Shown one piece after another: positions 1 through 9,800 of a stretch of DNA of 37,939 nt. The notes under the pieces are model-generated. The model had not been told where the DNA came from. It ran no database searches and saw nothing but the letters and a program-made list of their open reading frames with translations. How positions within the stretch are numbered: position 1 is the first letter of the stretch; each line of letters starts with the position of its first letter. The position numbers were made by a program, and so were the translations under genes. The DNA is from Gemmatimonadota bacterium (GTDB lineage: Bacteria > Gemmatimonadota > Gemmatimonadetes > Gemmatimonadales > Gemmatimonadaceae), in the NCBI GenBank assembly GCA_031127085.1, contig JARIEY010000009.1, forward strand, positions 1 through 37,939, given 5' to 3'.

Positions 1-24
1 AAGCGCGCTTGGCCCAGTACGCCG

Positions 25-58
25 CGAGGGGCGCCGCGATGCTTCGCGGCGCCCCTCG
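25..58. terminator. Perfect 15-bp hairpin after the malic enzyme gene
   Basis: Bases 25-39 pair perfectly with 44-58 around a TGCT loop. The hairpin lies 24 bases beyond the stop of the malic enzyme gene on the minus strand. There is no clear T tract on either side, so it may be a U-less terminator or a 3'-end stabiliser. Its symmetry means it could serve both strands. Confidence 0.6.
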
Positions 59-81
59 AGTGTCCGGCCGTCCGGCGAGTG

Positions 82-1803
82 CTACACGTACGCCTGATAC
101 GCGGGCTCGTACATCTGCGCCAGCACGTGGGCTGCGATGTCCGTGGGACGCGGCATGCTGGTGAGCTTGCGTGCGTAAATGACCTCGGCGACCTCTACGG
201 CAATCTTGGCCGAGACTTCGCGGATGCGATGCAGGTCGGGGTAGACGCTGCCGGAGGCGAGATCTTCTTCGGTCACGAGCGACGCCAAGGTCTTGGCGGC
301 GACGAAGAACATCTCGTCGGTGACGCGCGTGGATTCAGCCGCGATGACGCCGAGTCCGACGCCAGGGAAGATGTAGGAGTTGTTTCCCTGGCCAGAAACA
401 TGCGTCTTGCCGGCGAGCGTGAACGGCGCGAACGGGCTGCCGCTGGCAAAGATCGCGCGTCCTTCCGTCCAAGTGTACGCCTGCTCGGCCGTGCACTCGG
501 CCTTCGACGTGGGGTTTGAGAGCGCGAAGATGACGGGGCGCGCGTTCAGCCGTCCCATCGCCTTCACCACGTCCTCGGTGAACGCCTGCGGCGTACCCGA
601 CACGCCGATCAGCGCCGTCGGCTTGAGCGCCTCAACCGCAGCGAGCAGGTCGGGGACCGGCGCATGGTCGTGGGCGTACGGCAACTTGTGCTCCGCCAGA
701 TCGGTGCGGTGCTTGGTGACCAAGCCGTGTGAATCCACCAGCCAGCACTTGGCGCGCGCGTCGGCTTCACTCACCCCTTCGGCCATCAACGCCTGCACAA
801 TAAGGTCGCAGATCCCAACGCCGGCCTCGCCAGCGCCGAGGAAGAGGAACTTCTTGTCGGCGAGCTTGCCGCCCGTCAGGCGCAGTGACGAGTACAGGCC
901 GGCGACCGTGACGCCCGCCGTGCCCTGGATGTCGTCGTTGAACGTGCACACGCGGTCGCGGTACTTGCGCAGCATCCGGAACGCGTTGGTGTTGCCGAAG
1001 TCCTCAAACTGGATGCAGGCCCGCGGGAAGGTCTCGTGAACCGCCGTCACGAACTCCTCGACCAGCTCATCGTACGCCGGGCCGCGCAGGCGCTCCTGCG
1101 CGAGGCCGATATACAGCGGATCGTCGCGCAGAGCCTGGTTGTTGGTGCCCACATCGAGCATCACCGGGAGGCACTGTTCGGGCGGCAGGCCCGCGCACGC
1201 GGTGTAAAGCGACAGCTTGCCCACCGGAATGCCCATCCCGCATGAGCCCAGATCGCCGAGGCCGAGAATGCGCTCGCCGTCCGTGACGACGATCATCCGA
1301 ACATCGGCGTGTGGCCAGTTGGCGAGCAGCTCCTTGATGCGCCCGCGGTCCTGGCTCGAAATGAAGAGCCCCTGCGGGCGACGGAAAATGAGCGCGTACT
1401 TCTGGCACGCCTGACCCACGGTCGGCGTGTAGATGATCGGCATCATCTCCGAGAGATTGTCGATGACCACGCGATAGAACAGCGCGGCGTTGCGCTCCTG
1501 CAGCGACACCAGATACGTGTACTTGTCCAGATCGGTGGGCTTGCGACGGATGTTGTTCAGGATCTTGTCCACCTGCTGCGCCTGCGTCGTCACCTTCGGC
1601 GGGAGCAGCCCGCGCAGCCCGAGCGCATCGCGTTCGGTTTCGGTGAAGCTGGTGCCCTTGTTCAGCAGGGGATCGTGAAGGATGTCGGCGCCGCGCTTGC
1701 CTTCCAGCGTGGTTTGAACGGCGACGTGCGCGCCGCGATGCGGCAGCGGATGCGTGGTCGTGGCAACGCCTTCGTTGCCATCGATATGTGAGATCATAGT
1801 CAC
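82..1803 (-). CDS. Malic enzyme (oxaloacetate-decarboxylating), large eukaryotic-type form
   Basis: Predicted to decarboxylate malate oxidatively to pyruvate and CO2 with NAD(P)+ in the cytoplasm, linking the TCA cycle to pyruvate. Family motifs are clear: YTPTVG with the catalytic Tyr, GLGDLG followed by the PVGKL Lys region, FEDF and FNDD metal ligands in the middle, then the Rossmann loop FLGAGEAG. At 573 residues it matches the large (about 560-600 residue) class shared with eukaryotes and E. coli MaeA, not the short MaeB form. The longest frame begins at 1869, but I prefer GTG at 1803: AGGAG (1813-1817) lies 9 bases upstream, and a possible -10 element (1851-1858) would fall inside the longer frame. 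ATG 1797 is a further alternative. It is monocistronic or weakly linked to the upstream amidohydrolase. I cannot fix NAD versus NADP preference. Confidence 0.95.
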   Translation of the reverse strand: MTMISHIDGNEGVATTTHPLPHRGAHVAVQTTLEGKRGADILHDPLLNKGTSFTETERDALGLRGLLPPKVTTQAQQVDKILNNIRRKPTDLDKYTYLVSLQERNAALFYRVVIDNLSEMMPIIYTPTVGQACQKYALIFRRPQGLFISSQDRGRIKELLANWPHADVRMIVVTDGERILGLGDLGSCGMGIPVGKLSLYTACAGLPPEQCLPVMLDVGTNNQALRDDPLYIGLAQERLRGPAYDELVEEFVTAVHETFPRACIQFEDFGNTNAFRMLRKYRDRVCTFNDDIQGTAGVTVAGLYSSLRLTGGKLADKKFLFLGAGEAGVGICDLIVQALMAEGVSEADARAKCWLVDSHGLVTKHRTDLAEHKLPYAHDHAPVPDLLAAVEALKPTALIGVSGTPQAFTEDVVKAMGRLNARPVIFALSNPTSKAECTAEQAYTWTEGRAIFASGSPFAPFTLAGKTHVSGQGNNSYIFPGVGLGVIAAESTRVTDEMFFVAAKTLASLVTEEDLASGSVYPDLHRIREVSAKIAVEVAEVIYARKLTSMPRPTDIAAHVLAQMYEPAYQAYV

Positions 1804-1850
1804 GGCAGGGGTCTCCTGATCGGCGAAAGGCCAGCGCCTGCTGGCTGCTT

Positions 1851-1858
1851 CCAACCTA
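1851..1858 (-). promoter_or_regulatory. Possible -10 element (TAGGTTGG) of the malic enzyme gene
   Basis: TAGGTTGG on the minus strand lies 47 bases before the preferred GTG start. It resembles the TAnnTTTG -7 element of Bacteroidota. No convincing upstream element is seen. Confidence 0.3.
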
Positions 1859-1933
1859 CAGCGCCGCACGCGAGCGACTGTCGGGGAATTTCTTCAGAGT
1901 GCTTCCAATAGTTCCGACACGAGGATCAGCGTG

Positions 1934-1959
1934 AGGCGCGCCGACGCGCCGACGCGCCT
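1934..1959 (-). repeat. 8-base tandem repeat and imperfect hairpin at the amidohydrolase stop
   Basis: The unit CGCGCCGA occurs twice in tandem (1937-1944, 1945-1952) plus a partial third copy. The same stretch can fold with AGGCGCG (1934-1940) against CGCGCCT (1953-1959). It overlaps the stop codon of the amidohydrolase gene, so it may act as a weak terminator or may simply be low-complexity GC sequence. Confidence 0.3.
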
Positions 1960-3484
1960 ACGGCCGCTTGGGGAGCCGGCTCCGCCCCCAGAAACCGTCG
2001 GGCGTCTGCATCAGGGGCTCCAGTCCGCTGCGCCGAATGGCGGCGTTGGCCTCGCGCTCGGCGAAGGTGAGCACCGATTCCTCATTGACGCTCAGCACCC
2101 GTCGGTCGCGCATTAGCACGCGGCCGTTCACGAGCACCGTGCTCACATCGTTGCCGTTGGCAAAATAGGCAACGCGATACAGCGGCATGTTCATCGGCAC
2201 CATATGCGGACGGAACGCGTCGATCAGGATGACATCGGCTTTCTTGCCGGGCTCGAGCGAGCCGATCTCCCGCTCGAGGCCGAGCGCACGAGCGGCGTCG
2301 ATCGTCACCATCTCCAGCACTTTGCCTGCGGGGAGCACGTTGGTGTCGCGGAAGGCCGCCCGGTGATACCGCATCGCCTGGAACATGTGTCGGAACATGT
2401 CGTAGCTGCGGTCGGGCGCGACGCCATCGGAGCCGAGCATCACGGTGGCGCCGGCGTCGAGCAGTTCGATGAGCCGGAATGGCTCGCGCATCGCGGCGTT
2501 GGCGCTCGGGTTGTGCACGATCTTGGTGCCGGTGCGCGCCACGATGCCGATTTCCTCATCCGTCATGCCGGTGGCGTGTGAGAGCAGGACGTCGGGGCCG
2601 AGGATGCCCAGCTGCTCGTGCATCCACTTGATGGTGCCGCGCGAGTGTCCGTCTTCGGTGAACAGAACGCCGTAGCGGCGCGACAGCGCGCGTGCGGCAA
2701 GCGCTTGGGCCTTGATCTCCGCCACGGCGGCGCCCGTGTCGGGCATCGTCTCCGGGTGATGCGTGGGGAACATCACAGCCACGTGCAGGCGACCGGCGCC
2801 CGCCCCGTTCCACTGCTTGATCAGTGTCTCCGAGACTTCGAGCTGCCGCGCAAACGTGACAGCGTACTCGCGCGGACTTCCGGAGCTCCAGTCCGTGTAG
2901 GTGCGTGGAAAGGGCGGGCGCCGCGGCCCCACGGCGAGAATGAAGCGGAGTCCCACCGTATCGATCGCCGCCAGATAGGCGTCGCCGTAGCGCCGGTCGT
3001 CGGTGCGCACGACCATATCGCCACCACCAAAGAAGCTGAGCGCCGTGGTCACCCCGAATCGCACGCGCTCGACACCGGTGAGCAGCGCCTCGGCGCGCCA
3101 GAAGTCGACGGTGGAGCCGCGTGCGTATACGGTTTCGGTGGCACCGTACCACTGTTCGGTGTCCATGCCGAGCGTCTTCACGAGGCCGTGTCCGGCGTGG
3201 CCATGGCCGTCGATGAGACCCGGCATCACGATCTTGCGCGCGGCGTCGATGGTCTGGCGTGCCGTAAAGCGAGCCGACAATGCGGCGCTTGGCCCCACGG
3301 CGACGATGCGGTCGCCGCGAATGGCCACGGCGCCGTCTTCCAGCACCCGCCGTGCGGAGTCCATCGTGATGACCGTGCCCCGCGTGATCAGGATGTCGAC
3401 GGTCTCACGAGCCGGAGCGGGGCCGCGCGTGGGTGTCGGCAGGCTGAGGAGCGTGAGCGCGGGGAGAAGGGCGGCCAGTTTCAT
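1958..3484 (-). CDS. Secreted amidohydrolase of the ATZ/TRZ deaminase-like group
   Basis: Metal-dependent hydrolase or deaminase, probably exported: a Sec signal peptide occupies about residues 1-26 (AALLPALTLLSLP core). The amidohydrolase fold is shown by HGH at residues 94-96 for the first two metal ligands, GVLFTEDGH near 272-280, SHATG with His303 and GSDG with Asp353. HNPSAN near 324 resembles the HNP(x)SN signature of chlorohydrolase and S-adenosylhomocysteine or methylthioadenosine deaminases. The C-terminus has the usual LEPGKKADVILID strand that completes the small beta sandwich. The substrate cannot be read from the sequence. A TAGGTTTG element 44 bases upstream of the start may be its promoter. 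It is divergent from the plus-strand operon starting at 3656. Confidence 0.9.
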   Translation of the reverse strand: MKLAALLPALTLLSLPTPTRGPAPARETVDILITRGTVITMDSARRVLEDGAVAIRGDRIVAVGPSAALSARFTARQTIDAARKIVMPGLIDGHGHAGHGLVKTLGMDTEQWYGATETVYARGSTVDFWRAEALLTGVERVRFGVTTALSFFGGGDMVVRTDDRRYGDAYLAAIDTVGLRFILAVGPRRPPFPRTYTDWSSGSPREYAVTFARQLEVSETLIKQWNGAGAGRLHVAVMFPTHHPETMPDTGAAVAEIKAQALAARALSRRYGVLFTEDGHSRGTIKWMHEQLGILGPDVLLSHATGMTDEEIGIVARTGTKIVHNPSANAAMREPFRLIELLDAGATVMLGSDGVAPDRSYDMFRHMFQAMRYHRAAFRDTNVLPAGKVLEMVTIDAARALGLEREIGSLEPGKKADVILIDAFRPHMVPMNMPLYRVAYFANGNDVSTVLVNGRVLMRDRRVLSVNEESVLTFAEREANAAIRRSGLEPLMQTPDGFWGRSRLPKRP

Positions 3485-3528
3485 GGCGGGTCCGGGCGAG
3501 TGGAGACGAGGCGGCTGCGATGTCTCGC

Positions 3529-3536
3529 CAAACCTA
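3529..3536 (-). promoter_or_regulatory. Candidate -10 (-7) element TAGGTTTG of the amidohydrolase gene
   Basis: Exact match to TAnnTTTG on the minus strand, 44 bases before the ATG at 3484, in the 171-base divergent region. No clear TTG-type -33 box is present. Confidence 0.4.
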
Positions 3537-3655
3537 CGCCCACTCGTGCCTCCGCGGCCATCGTGCGGTACCGCGCGGCCCTGGCGCCGCGGTGACCTTG
3601 CGGCAACTCCCGGCGGTTCGTATGCTCGCCTCTACCCTCGCCCGCGGAGCCCCCC

Positions 3656-4075
3656 GTGACTGCTGCACCCAAGTGGTTCGTTCCAACTGCCATCGTTGCC
3701 CTTCTGTGGAACCTGATCGGCTGTGCCGCCTACCTTAGCGACGTGATGCTGACTCCCGAGGACATCGCCAAACTCGGAGCGGCCGAGCAGGCCATGTACG
3801 CGGCGCGCCCTGCCTGGTCGGTGGCGGCAACGGCGATCGCGGTCTGGGGCGGCGCCGCCGGCTGCGTGGGGCTGCTGATGCGCCGGCGCTGGGCGACGCC
3901 GGTGTTGATGGCTTCGCTCGCCGGCCTCGTGGTGCAGGACATCTCGCTGATGATGGTGAGCGCGTCGACCGCGATGGATCCCACGGCGCTCGTACTGCAA
4001 AGCGTGGTGCTGCTGATCGGGGTCGGCCTGGTGGCACTCGCTCGCAAGGCAGTGGCGCAGGGGTGGATCGCCTGA
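3656..4075 (+). CDS. Small four-helix membrane protein of unknown function
   Basis: 139 residues, starting at GTG 3656. Four hydrophobic segments are visible: about 7-30 (VPTAIVALLWNLIGCAAYL), 53-75, 80-103 and 108-130. A short polar loop after the first helix holds TPEDIAKL and the segment ending in MYAARPAW. I do not recognise a characterised family. The layout resembles short bacterial membrane proteins that are sometimes loosely labelled transporters, but nothing shows transport. Its last 13 bases overlap the PfkB kinase gene, so the two are probably translationally coupled. Confidence 0.8.
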   Translation: MTAAPKWFVPTAIVALLWNLIGCAAYLSDVMLTPEDIAKLGAAEQAMYAARPAWSVAATAIAVWGGAAGCVGLLMRRRWATPVLMASLAGLVVQDISLMMVSASTAMDPTALVLQSVVLLIGVGLVALARKAVAQGWIA

Positions 4076-4956
4076 CCCAGCCGCTCGTGCTCGGCGTGGG
4101 CGAGGTGCTCTGGGACGTGTATCCCGATGCCGAGCACTTTGGCGGCGCGCCGGCCAACGTGGCGCTGCATGCCGTGGCGTTGGGGGCGGCCGGCGCGCTC
4201 GTCAGCGCGGTGGGATGCGATGCGCGCGGCGCGGCCGCGCTGGCGCGGCTCGATGCCGCGGGCGTGGATCGCGCGGCCGTTGCGTCGCTCGCGGAGCACC
4301 CCACTGGCGCCGTCTCGGTCACGCTCGATGCGTCAGGACAGCCGGCGTACGCGTTCACCCCTCGCAGTGCGCGCGATTGCATTCCGTGGTCGGCCGCGGT
4401 GGCCGCAGTATCGGCGCGCGCCGATGCGGTCTGCTTTGGCTCCATCGCGCAGCGTCGCGATGTGTCGCGTGCCACGATTCAACGCGCGGTGGCAACGGCG
4501 CGAACGGCGCGCTGGCGGCTCTTCGACGTCAATCTGCGGCAGTCGTTTCACGATGCCGATGTCCTCACGGCCTCGTTGCGGCTAGCCAATGCGGTCAAGC
4601 TGAACGAGGAGGAACTCCCGGTCGTCGCGCGGCTTTGCGGGGCGGAGGGAAGCGCGCCAGCAGAGCAAGTCGCGTCGTTGCGCGCGCGCTTCGACTTGGC
4701 GCTCGCCGTGTTGACCCGCGGACCCGCTGGTGCCCTCATCGTCACGGAGACTTCGTGCGAGGAGGTCGCGGGAGTGCCGACATCGGTCGTGGATACGGTA
4801 GGCGCCGGGGATGCCTTCGCGGCGGCCTTGCTGGTGGGGCTGCTGCACGGCCGCCCCCTGACGGAAACGGCCGTGCACGCGAACCGCGTGGCGGCCTATG
4901 TCTGTTCGCAACCGGGGGCGACACCCCCGATTCCCAGGGAGTTGCAGTGGCATTGA
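4063..4956 (+). CDS. PfkB-family carbohydrate kinase, fructokinase-like
   Basis: Phosphorylates a sugar, most likely fructose or a similar ketose, using ATP in the cytoplasm. The N-terminal signature GGAPANVALHAVALG starts near residue 27. The C-terminal DTVGAGDAF (near residue 244) carries the catalytic Asp and the anion hole. At 297 residues it is standard for fructokinases and ribokinases. It starts at GTG 4063 within the end of the membrane protein gene, and its stop overlaps the start of the hydrolase lipoprotein gene. The three genes therefore form a tight operon. The exact sugar is inferred from family resemblance only. Confidence 0.9.
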   Translation: MDRLTQPLVLGVGEVLWDVYPDAEHFGGAPANVALHAVALGAAGALVSAVGCDARGAAALARLDAAGVDRAAVASLAEHPTGAVSVTLDASGQPAYAFTPRSARDCIPWSAAVAAVSARADAVCFGSIAQRRDVSRATIQRAVATARTARWRLFDVNLRQSFHDADVLTASLRLANAVKLNEEELPVVARLCGAEGSAPAEQVASLRARFDLALAVLTRGPAGALIVTETSCEEVAGVPTSVVDTVGAGDAFAAALLVGLLHGRPLTETAVHANRVAAYVCSQPGATPPIPRELQWH

Positions 4957-6743
4957 ACCGAGCACTCCGCCGCGCACGGCAATGGGCACGGCTGACAACG
5001 CAGCTGTCGGTGACGGCGCTGTTGGCGTCGTGTGCGCCACCACACGCACCGCCGGTGTTGGACGCGCCGCGCGCCGTCGCGGTCGACGGCGAGCGCATTC
5101 GCGTGCTGGCGCTTTCTCCTGGTGTGACGGCGACCATCGTGGCGCCGGACCGGCTCGACGCGCGCCGTCCCGTGGAGGTCATTCTCTACGCGCTGCCGAA
5201 CGGCAACTCGACCGCCGAAACGATGGGGCGGCTGATGGGCGACAGCGTAGGGTGGCGGTACGACATTCAGCATATCGGCGCACAGACTCGCGCCCTGCGC
5301 GTGCGCGGGCTGTCGCAGGCCGTGGTGGTGTACCTTGAGGCCGAAACCAAGAGCTGGCCCGCCTGGCGAAGCCGGATGGGCTATGCCCGCGCGAACCGCC
5401 GTCTCGTCGAGCTCATCGAGCAGGTGCGCGTCGAGGTCGGCCGCCCCACGGAGCAGGCGGTGACGCTGGCCGGCCACAGTGGCGGCGGATCGCTGATGTT
5501 CGGGTTCATCGAAGCACAGGACGCGATTCCCGACTGGATTTCGCGCATCGTGTTTCTTGACGCGAACTACAACTTCACGGCGGCGCACGGCGACAAACTG
5601 GTGGCGTGGCTGCAGCGCGACGCGCGACACGTGCTGGGCGTCCTGGCGTATGACGATCGCGAGATCACGCTCGACGGCAAGAAGGTGGTGTCGGACTCGG
5701 GCGGGACGTGGCGCGCGACGGGGCGGATGATCGTACATCTGGGCCGCACGCTCACGTTGATCCGCGACACCCTCGCCGGATTTGAGCGGCTGCGCGCGCC
5801 ACAGGTAGAACTGCTGCGCCATCCGAATCCCGAGAACAGGATCCTGCACACGTCTATGATCGGCGACATGAACGGGTATATGCACGCCCTGCTCGTCGGT
5901 CGGCCGTCGTACGCGCAGGGTGCGCCGGTGCTGGGGCCGCCGCGCGCGTACGTGCCGTTCATCCGCGCCGCCCCCACGCTCCCGGAGGCAACGCCGCCGG
6001 CCATTCCCCCGCGCGCCCTCGGCGCGCCCACGGGGAGCGCGTTCATAGCATCCGTGGCGGGGCTGCCGCGCGAGGCGCGCGAAGCCGCCGTGCGTCGGGA
6101 GCTGATGGCTGGCAACATCCCGGTGTTCCTTCGCACACTGCGTTCCGTCACGGTGCGAGCGGCGGGGCCCGACGGCGTTCCGCACACCGTGACCTATGCG
6201 GTGATGCCGGATTACCTCGCTATCGGATCGGACGACGACTTTGTGCGCATGCCAATGGATCCGTACACGGCGCAGACCTTTTGCGATGCCTTCGGGTTCG
6301 TCTTGCCGACGCGCAAGATGGTCAACGATATCTGGACAGCGGCGACGGTTCGCGTCGAACCGCGGCCACTGGTGCAGGATCGCGATTCAGCGCGCACCTT
6401 CCTGCAGCACCATCGCCTCATCGAGGAGCAACTGGCCGGCCAGGGGCGTGGCGCACTGGTGGCCGGCATGAAGAAGGATGTGGTGGTGACCAACCGCCTG
6501 CAGGAACGCGCGAACCGCGTAGCGATCTACGGTTGGCACTACGTCCGCGGGGAGCCGATTCAACCGCTGTACACGGGACACGTCGACTGGTACGTGGACT
6601 ACAGCCACGGCATCCGCCCGGTGCGCCGCTGGATGCAGGTGGATGGCACGACCCGCACCTACGAGGCGATCCTGAATGACCCGCAGCTGGCGACCTTACT
6701 CAGCGACGAAGGGGTCATTCTGGCGCCGCGGTATGAGCGGTAG
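4947..6743 (+). CDS. Lipoprotein: alpha/beta-hydrolase domain plus unrecognised C-terminal domain
   Basis: 598 residues. The start is GTG 4947, with GGGAG 5 bases upstream and a 10-base overlap with the kinase gene. The open frame extends back to 4215, but that part is a shadow of the kinase. Residues 1-29 form a lipoprotein signal with LLAS before Cys29. The first half carries a nucleophile elbow GHSGGGS with Ser178. YMH with His312 and the nearby Asp307 are possible triad members. After a proline-rich linker (about 342-362), residues about 380-598 form a separate domain with conserved-looking patches: IGSDDDFVRMPM (426-437), LPTRKMVNDIW (453-463), KKDVVVTNRL (509-518), IYGWH (527-531) and YVDYSHGIR (549-557). 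I cannot assign this second domain. Esterase or hydrolase activity of the first domain is inferred from the elbow. Confidence 0.85.
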   Translation: MALNRALRRARQWARLTTQLSVTALLASCAPPHAPPVLDAPRAVAVDGERIRVLALSPGVTATIVAPDRLDARRPVEVILYALPNGNSTAETMGRLMGDSVGWRYDIQHIGAQTRALRVRGLSQAVVVYLEAETKSWPAWRSRMGYARANRRLVELIEQVRVEVGRPTEQAVTLAGHSGGGSLMFGFIEAQDAIPDWISRIVFLDANYNFTAAHGDKLVAWLQRDARHVLGVLAYDDREITLDGKKVVSDSGGTWRATGRMIVHLGRTLTLIRDTLAGFERLRAPQVELLRHPNPENRILHTSMIGDMNGYMHALLVGRPSYAQGAPVLGPPRAYVPFIRAAPTLPEATPPAIPPRALGAPTGSAFIASVAGLPREAREAAVRRELMAGNIPVFLRTLRSVTVRAAGPDGVPHTVTYAVMPDYLAIGSDDDFVRMPMDPYTAQTFCDAFGFVLPTRKMVNDIWTAATVRVEPRPLVQDRDSARTFLQHHRLIEEQLAGQGRGALVAGMKKDVVVTNRLQERANRVAIYGWHYVRGEPIQPLYTGHVDWYVDYSHGIRPVRRWMQVDGTTRTYEAILNDPQLATLLSDEGVILAPRYER

Positions 6744-6792
6744 CCTGGCGACGGCCTCACCGCTCCCGCCTGCCGCCGCGAGCCGCTCGCCG

Positions 6793-6800
6793 TATCTTTG
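6793..6800 (+). promoter_or_regulatory. Candidate -10 (-7) element TATCTTTG
   Basis: Exact match to TAnnTTTG, 24 bases before the ATG at 6825. TTG at 6798 would also open a longer frame, but it lies inside this element. That supports 6825 as the start with a very short leader. Confidence 0.45.
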
Positions 6801-6824
6801 TCGGACCCCCAGCCCCCTTTTCTG

Positions 6825-9800
6825 ATGACCCGCCTGCTTCGTCGCGCGCTGTCGCCCGTCGCGCTCGCCCTTTGTGCCGCGTCCGCGGCTGCCCAGGATG
6901 AACCCAAGCCGGGAACGCCGACCATCCCCGCCAAGTGGGATGTGCTGGCCAAACACGGCCCGTCAAAGGACCTGACCTTCGAGACCTCCGAAGGCACGTG
7001 GATGTCGGTCGACATCTCGCCCGACGGACGCACCCTCGTCTTCGATCTGCTCGGCGATCTCTACACGCTGCCGATCGAGGGCGGCAAAGCCGCGCTGCTG
7101 CGCGGCGGCCCGGCGTACGAGACGATGCCCCGTTGGTCGCCCGATGGCACGCGCATCGCGTTCACCTCGGATCGTGACGGCATCGAGAACCTGTGGACGA
7201 TGGCCGCCGATGGGAGCGATCTCCGGCAGGTGAGCAAGGAGAAGGAACGTCAGGTGTCCAACCCGGCGTGGACGCCAGACGGCCGCTTTCTCATCGGGCG
7301 CAAGCATTTCCGCAACACGCGCTCGCTGGGCTCCGGCGAAATGTGGCTGTACCACGTGGCAGGCGGTGCCGGCATCAAGCTGACCGACCGGCGCAACTGG
7401 GAGCAGAACGCCACCGAACCCACGGTTTCGCCGGATGGTCGCTACGTCTACTTCAGCGAAGACGTGTCGCCGGGCGGCGGCTTCCAGTACAACCGGAATC
7501 CGCATGCGGTGGTGTACGTGATTCAGCGACTCGACCGCGAGACGGGGGAGCGCACGACCTGGATTGGCGGCAATGGCGGCTCGCTGCGCCCCACGCTGTC
7601 GCCCAACGGCAAGACCTTGGCCTTTGTGCGTCGCGTCGGCATCAAGTCGGTGCTTACCCTCCACGATCAGGAAAGCGGCAAGGAACGCGCGCTGTGGGAC
7701 GGCCTGGACCACGATCAGCAGGAAGCGTGGGCCATCTTTGGCACCTACCCCGGCTTCGACTGGACCCCCGATGGGTCGGCGCTGGTGCTCTGGGCGCAGG
7801 GCAAGCTGTGGCGCGTGGATGCCGCGAGCGGCGCCACCCGCAACATTCCATTCACCGCATCGGTCACGCAGACGATCACCGAGGCCGTGCGCTTTCCGCA
7901 GGCGGTCGCACCTGACTCCTTCGATGTGAAGATGCTGCGCTGGGTTTCGGTGTCGCCCGATCAGCGGCAGGTGGCGTACACCGCGCTCGGCAAGCTGTAC
8001 GTCCGCACGCTTCCCGACGGTGCCCCTCGCAGGGTCACGACGGCTGCGCGCGGGCTTGAACTCTACCCGGCCTGGTCGCCGGACGGCCGCCGCCTCGTGT
8101 ACGCCTCGTACGACGAAGATTCGCTGGGGGCCATTCGCACCGTGGCCATCGATGGCAGCGCGCCCCGCCGGCTGACCACGCGCCCCGGGCACTACATCGC
8201 GCCGCAGTTCTCACCCGACGGTCAACGGGTGGTGTTCCGCCGCACGGGTGGCGACCAGCTGCGCAGCGTCGAACACAGCCGCGAGCAGGGGATCTACGTC
8301 GTGTCGGCAGACGGCGGCGACCCGGCCTTCGTGACGCGCGAGGGCAGCGACCCGCGGTTCATGCGCAGCGGCAACCGCCTCTTCCTCTCGTCGAGCGAAG
8401 GCGAGAAAGCGGCACTCATCTCCGTCAACCTCACAGGGGGCGAGCGGCGTGTGCACCTGGTGGCCGAGAACGCCACTGAGTTTGCGCCCTCACCGGACGA
8501 GCAGTACATCGCGTGGGCCGAGCGGTTCAACGCCTTCGTGGCGCCGTTTGCGGCGACTGGACGCGCCGTGAGCATCGGGCCGTCGACGACCGACATTCCC
8601 GTGCGCCGCGTCTCCCGCGATGCCGGCACCGATCTGCATTGGTCGGCGGACTCGAAGACGATGTTCTGGACGCTTGGTCCGCAGCTCTTCACCCGCGCGC
8701 TAAGCGAGACGTTCGCGTTCGAGACTGCCGACAGCGCCACCGTGCGCAAGGAGCCTGAGCCGAGCGGTCGGGCCATCAGCTTTCGGGCTCCCACGGCCAA
8801 GCCCACTGGCGTCGTGGCACTGACCGGCGGCACGGCGATCACGATGAACGGGCGTGAGGTGATTCGCAACGCGACCATCGTGGTGGACGGCAACCGCATT
8901 ACTGCCATCGGCGCCGCGGGGGCGGTGAAGGTGCCGGCGGGCGCCCGTCGCGTGGATGTGTCGGGCAAGTACATCGTCCCGGGCTTCGTCGACGCGCACG
9001 CGCACATTGGCACCGGCTCGGCGGGGATCACGGCGCTCCGCAATTCGCAGATGCTACAGGCCATGGCCTTCGGCGTGACGACGATGCACGATCCGTCGAA
9101 CGCGACGGACATGGTCTTCAGCGCGTCGGAAATGCAGAAGTCGGGCGCGCTTGCCGTCGCACCGCGGCTCTTCTCCACCGGCACCATCCTGTATGGCGCC
9201 GAAGGGAGCATCAAGGCGATCACGACGACGTTCGATGAAGCGCTCACGCACCTGCGACGCATGCAGGCCGTGGGGGCGTTCAGCGTGAAGAGCTACAACC
9301 AGCCGCGGCGCGATGCGCGGCAGCAAATCGTCGAAGCCGCACGCCAGCTCGGCATGGAGGTGGTGCCCGAGGGTGGCAGCACGTTCTTCTTCAACATGAC
9401 GCACGTGCTGGATGGCCATACCACGGTGGAGCACAACCTGCCGGTGGCGCCGCTGTACGGCGACGTGTTGAAGGTCTTTGCGGCGAGCAAAACCGGGTAC
9501 ACGCCCACGCTCATCGTCAACTACGGCGGACTGAGCGGCGAGTACTACTGGTATGCCTACGACGAAGTCTGGAAGGACGAGCGCCTGCGCCGTTTCATGT
9601 TCCCCGGCGCGCTTGAGGCGCGCGCGCGCCGGCGCGAGACGGCGGCGCAGGACGACTGGTCGTTTCAGGCGACATCGCGGGCGGCCAAGGCGCTCAATGA
9701 TCTGGGGGTGCGCGTGAACACGGGCGCGCATGGCCAGCTCCAGGGGTTGGGCCTGCATTGGGAGATGTGGATGCTGGCCCAGGGTGGCATGTCCCCGCAC

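Noticed and set aside
4215-4946. N-terminal extension of the hydrolase lipoprotein (open frame from 4215)
   Set aside because: It is Arg/Ala/Gly-rich shadow sequence in another frame of the PfkB gene. A ribosome site, a GTG and a lipoprotein signal lie at 4947.
4896-6185. Long minus-strand open frame opposite the hydrolase lipoprotein
   Set aside because: It shows no motifs and typical shadow composition, and the plus strand carries recognisable domains.
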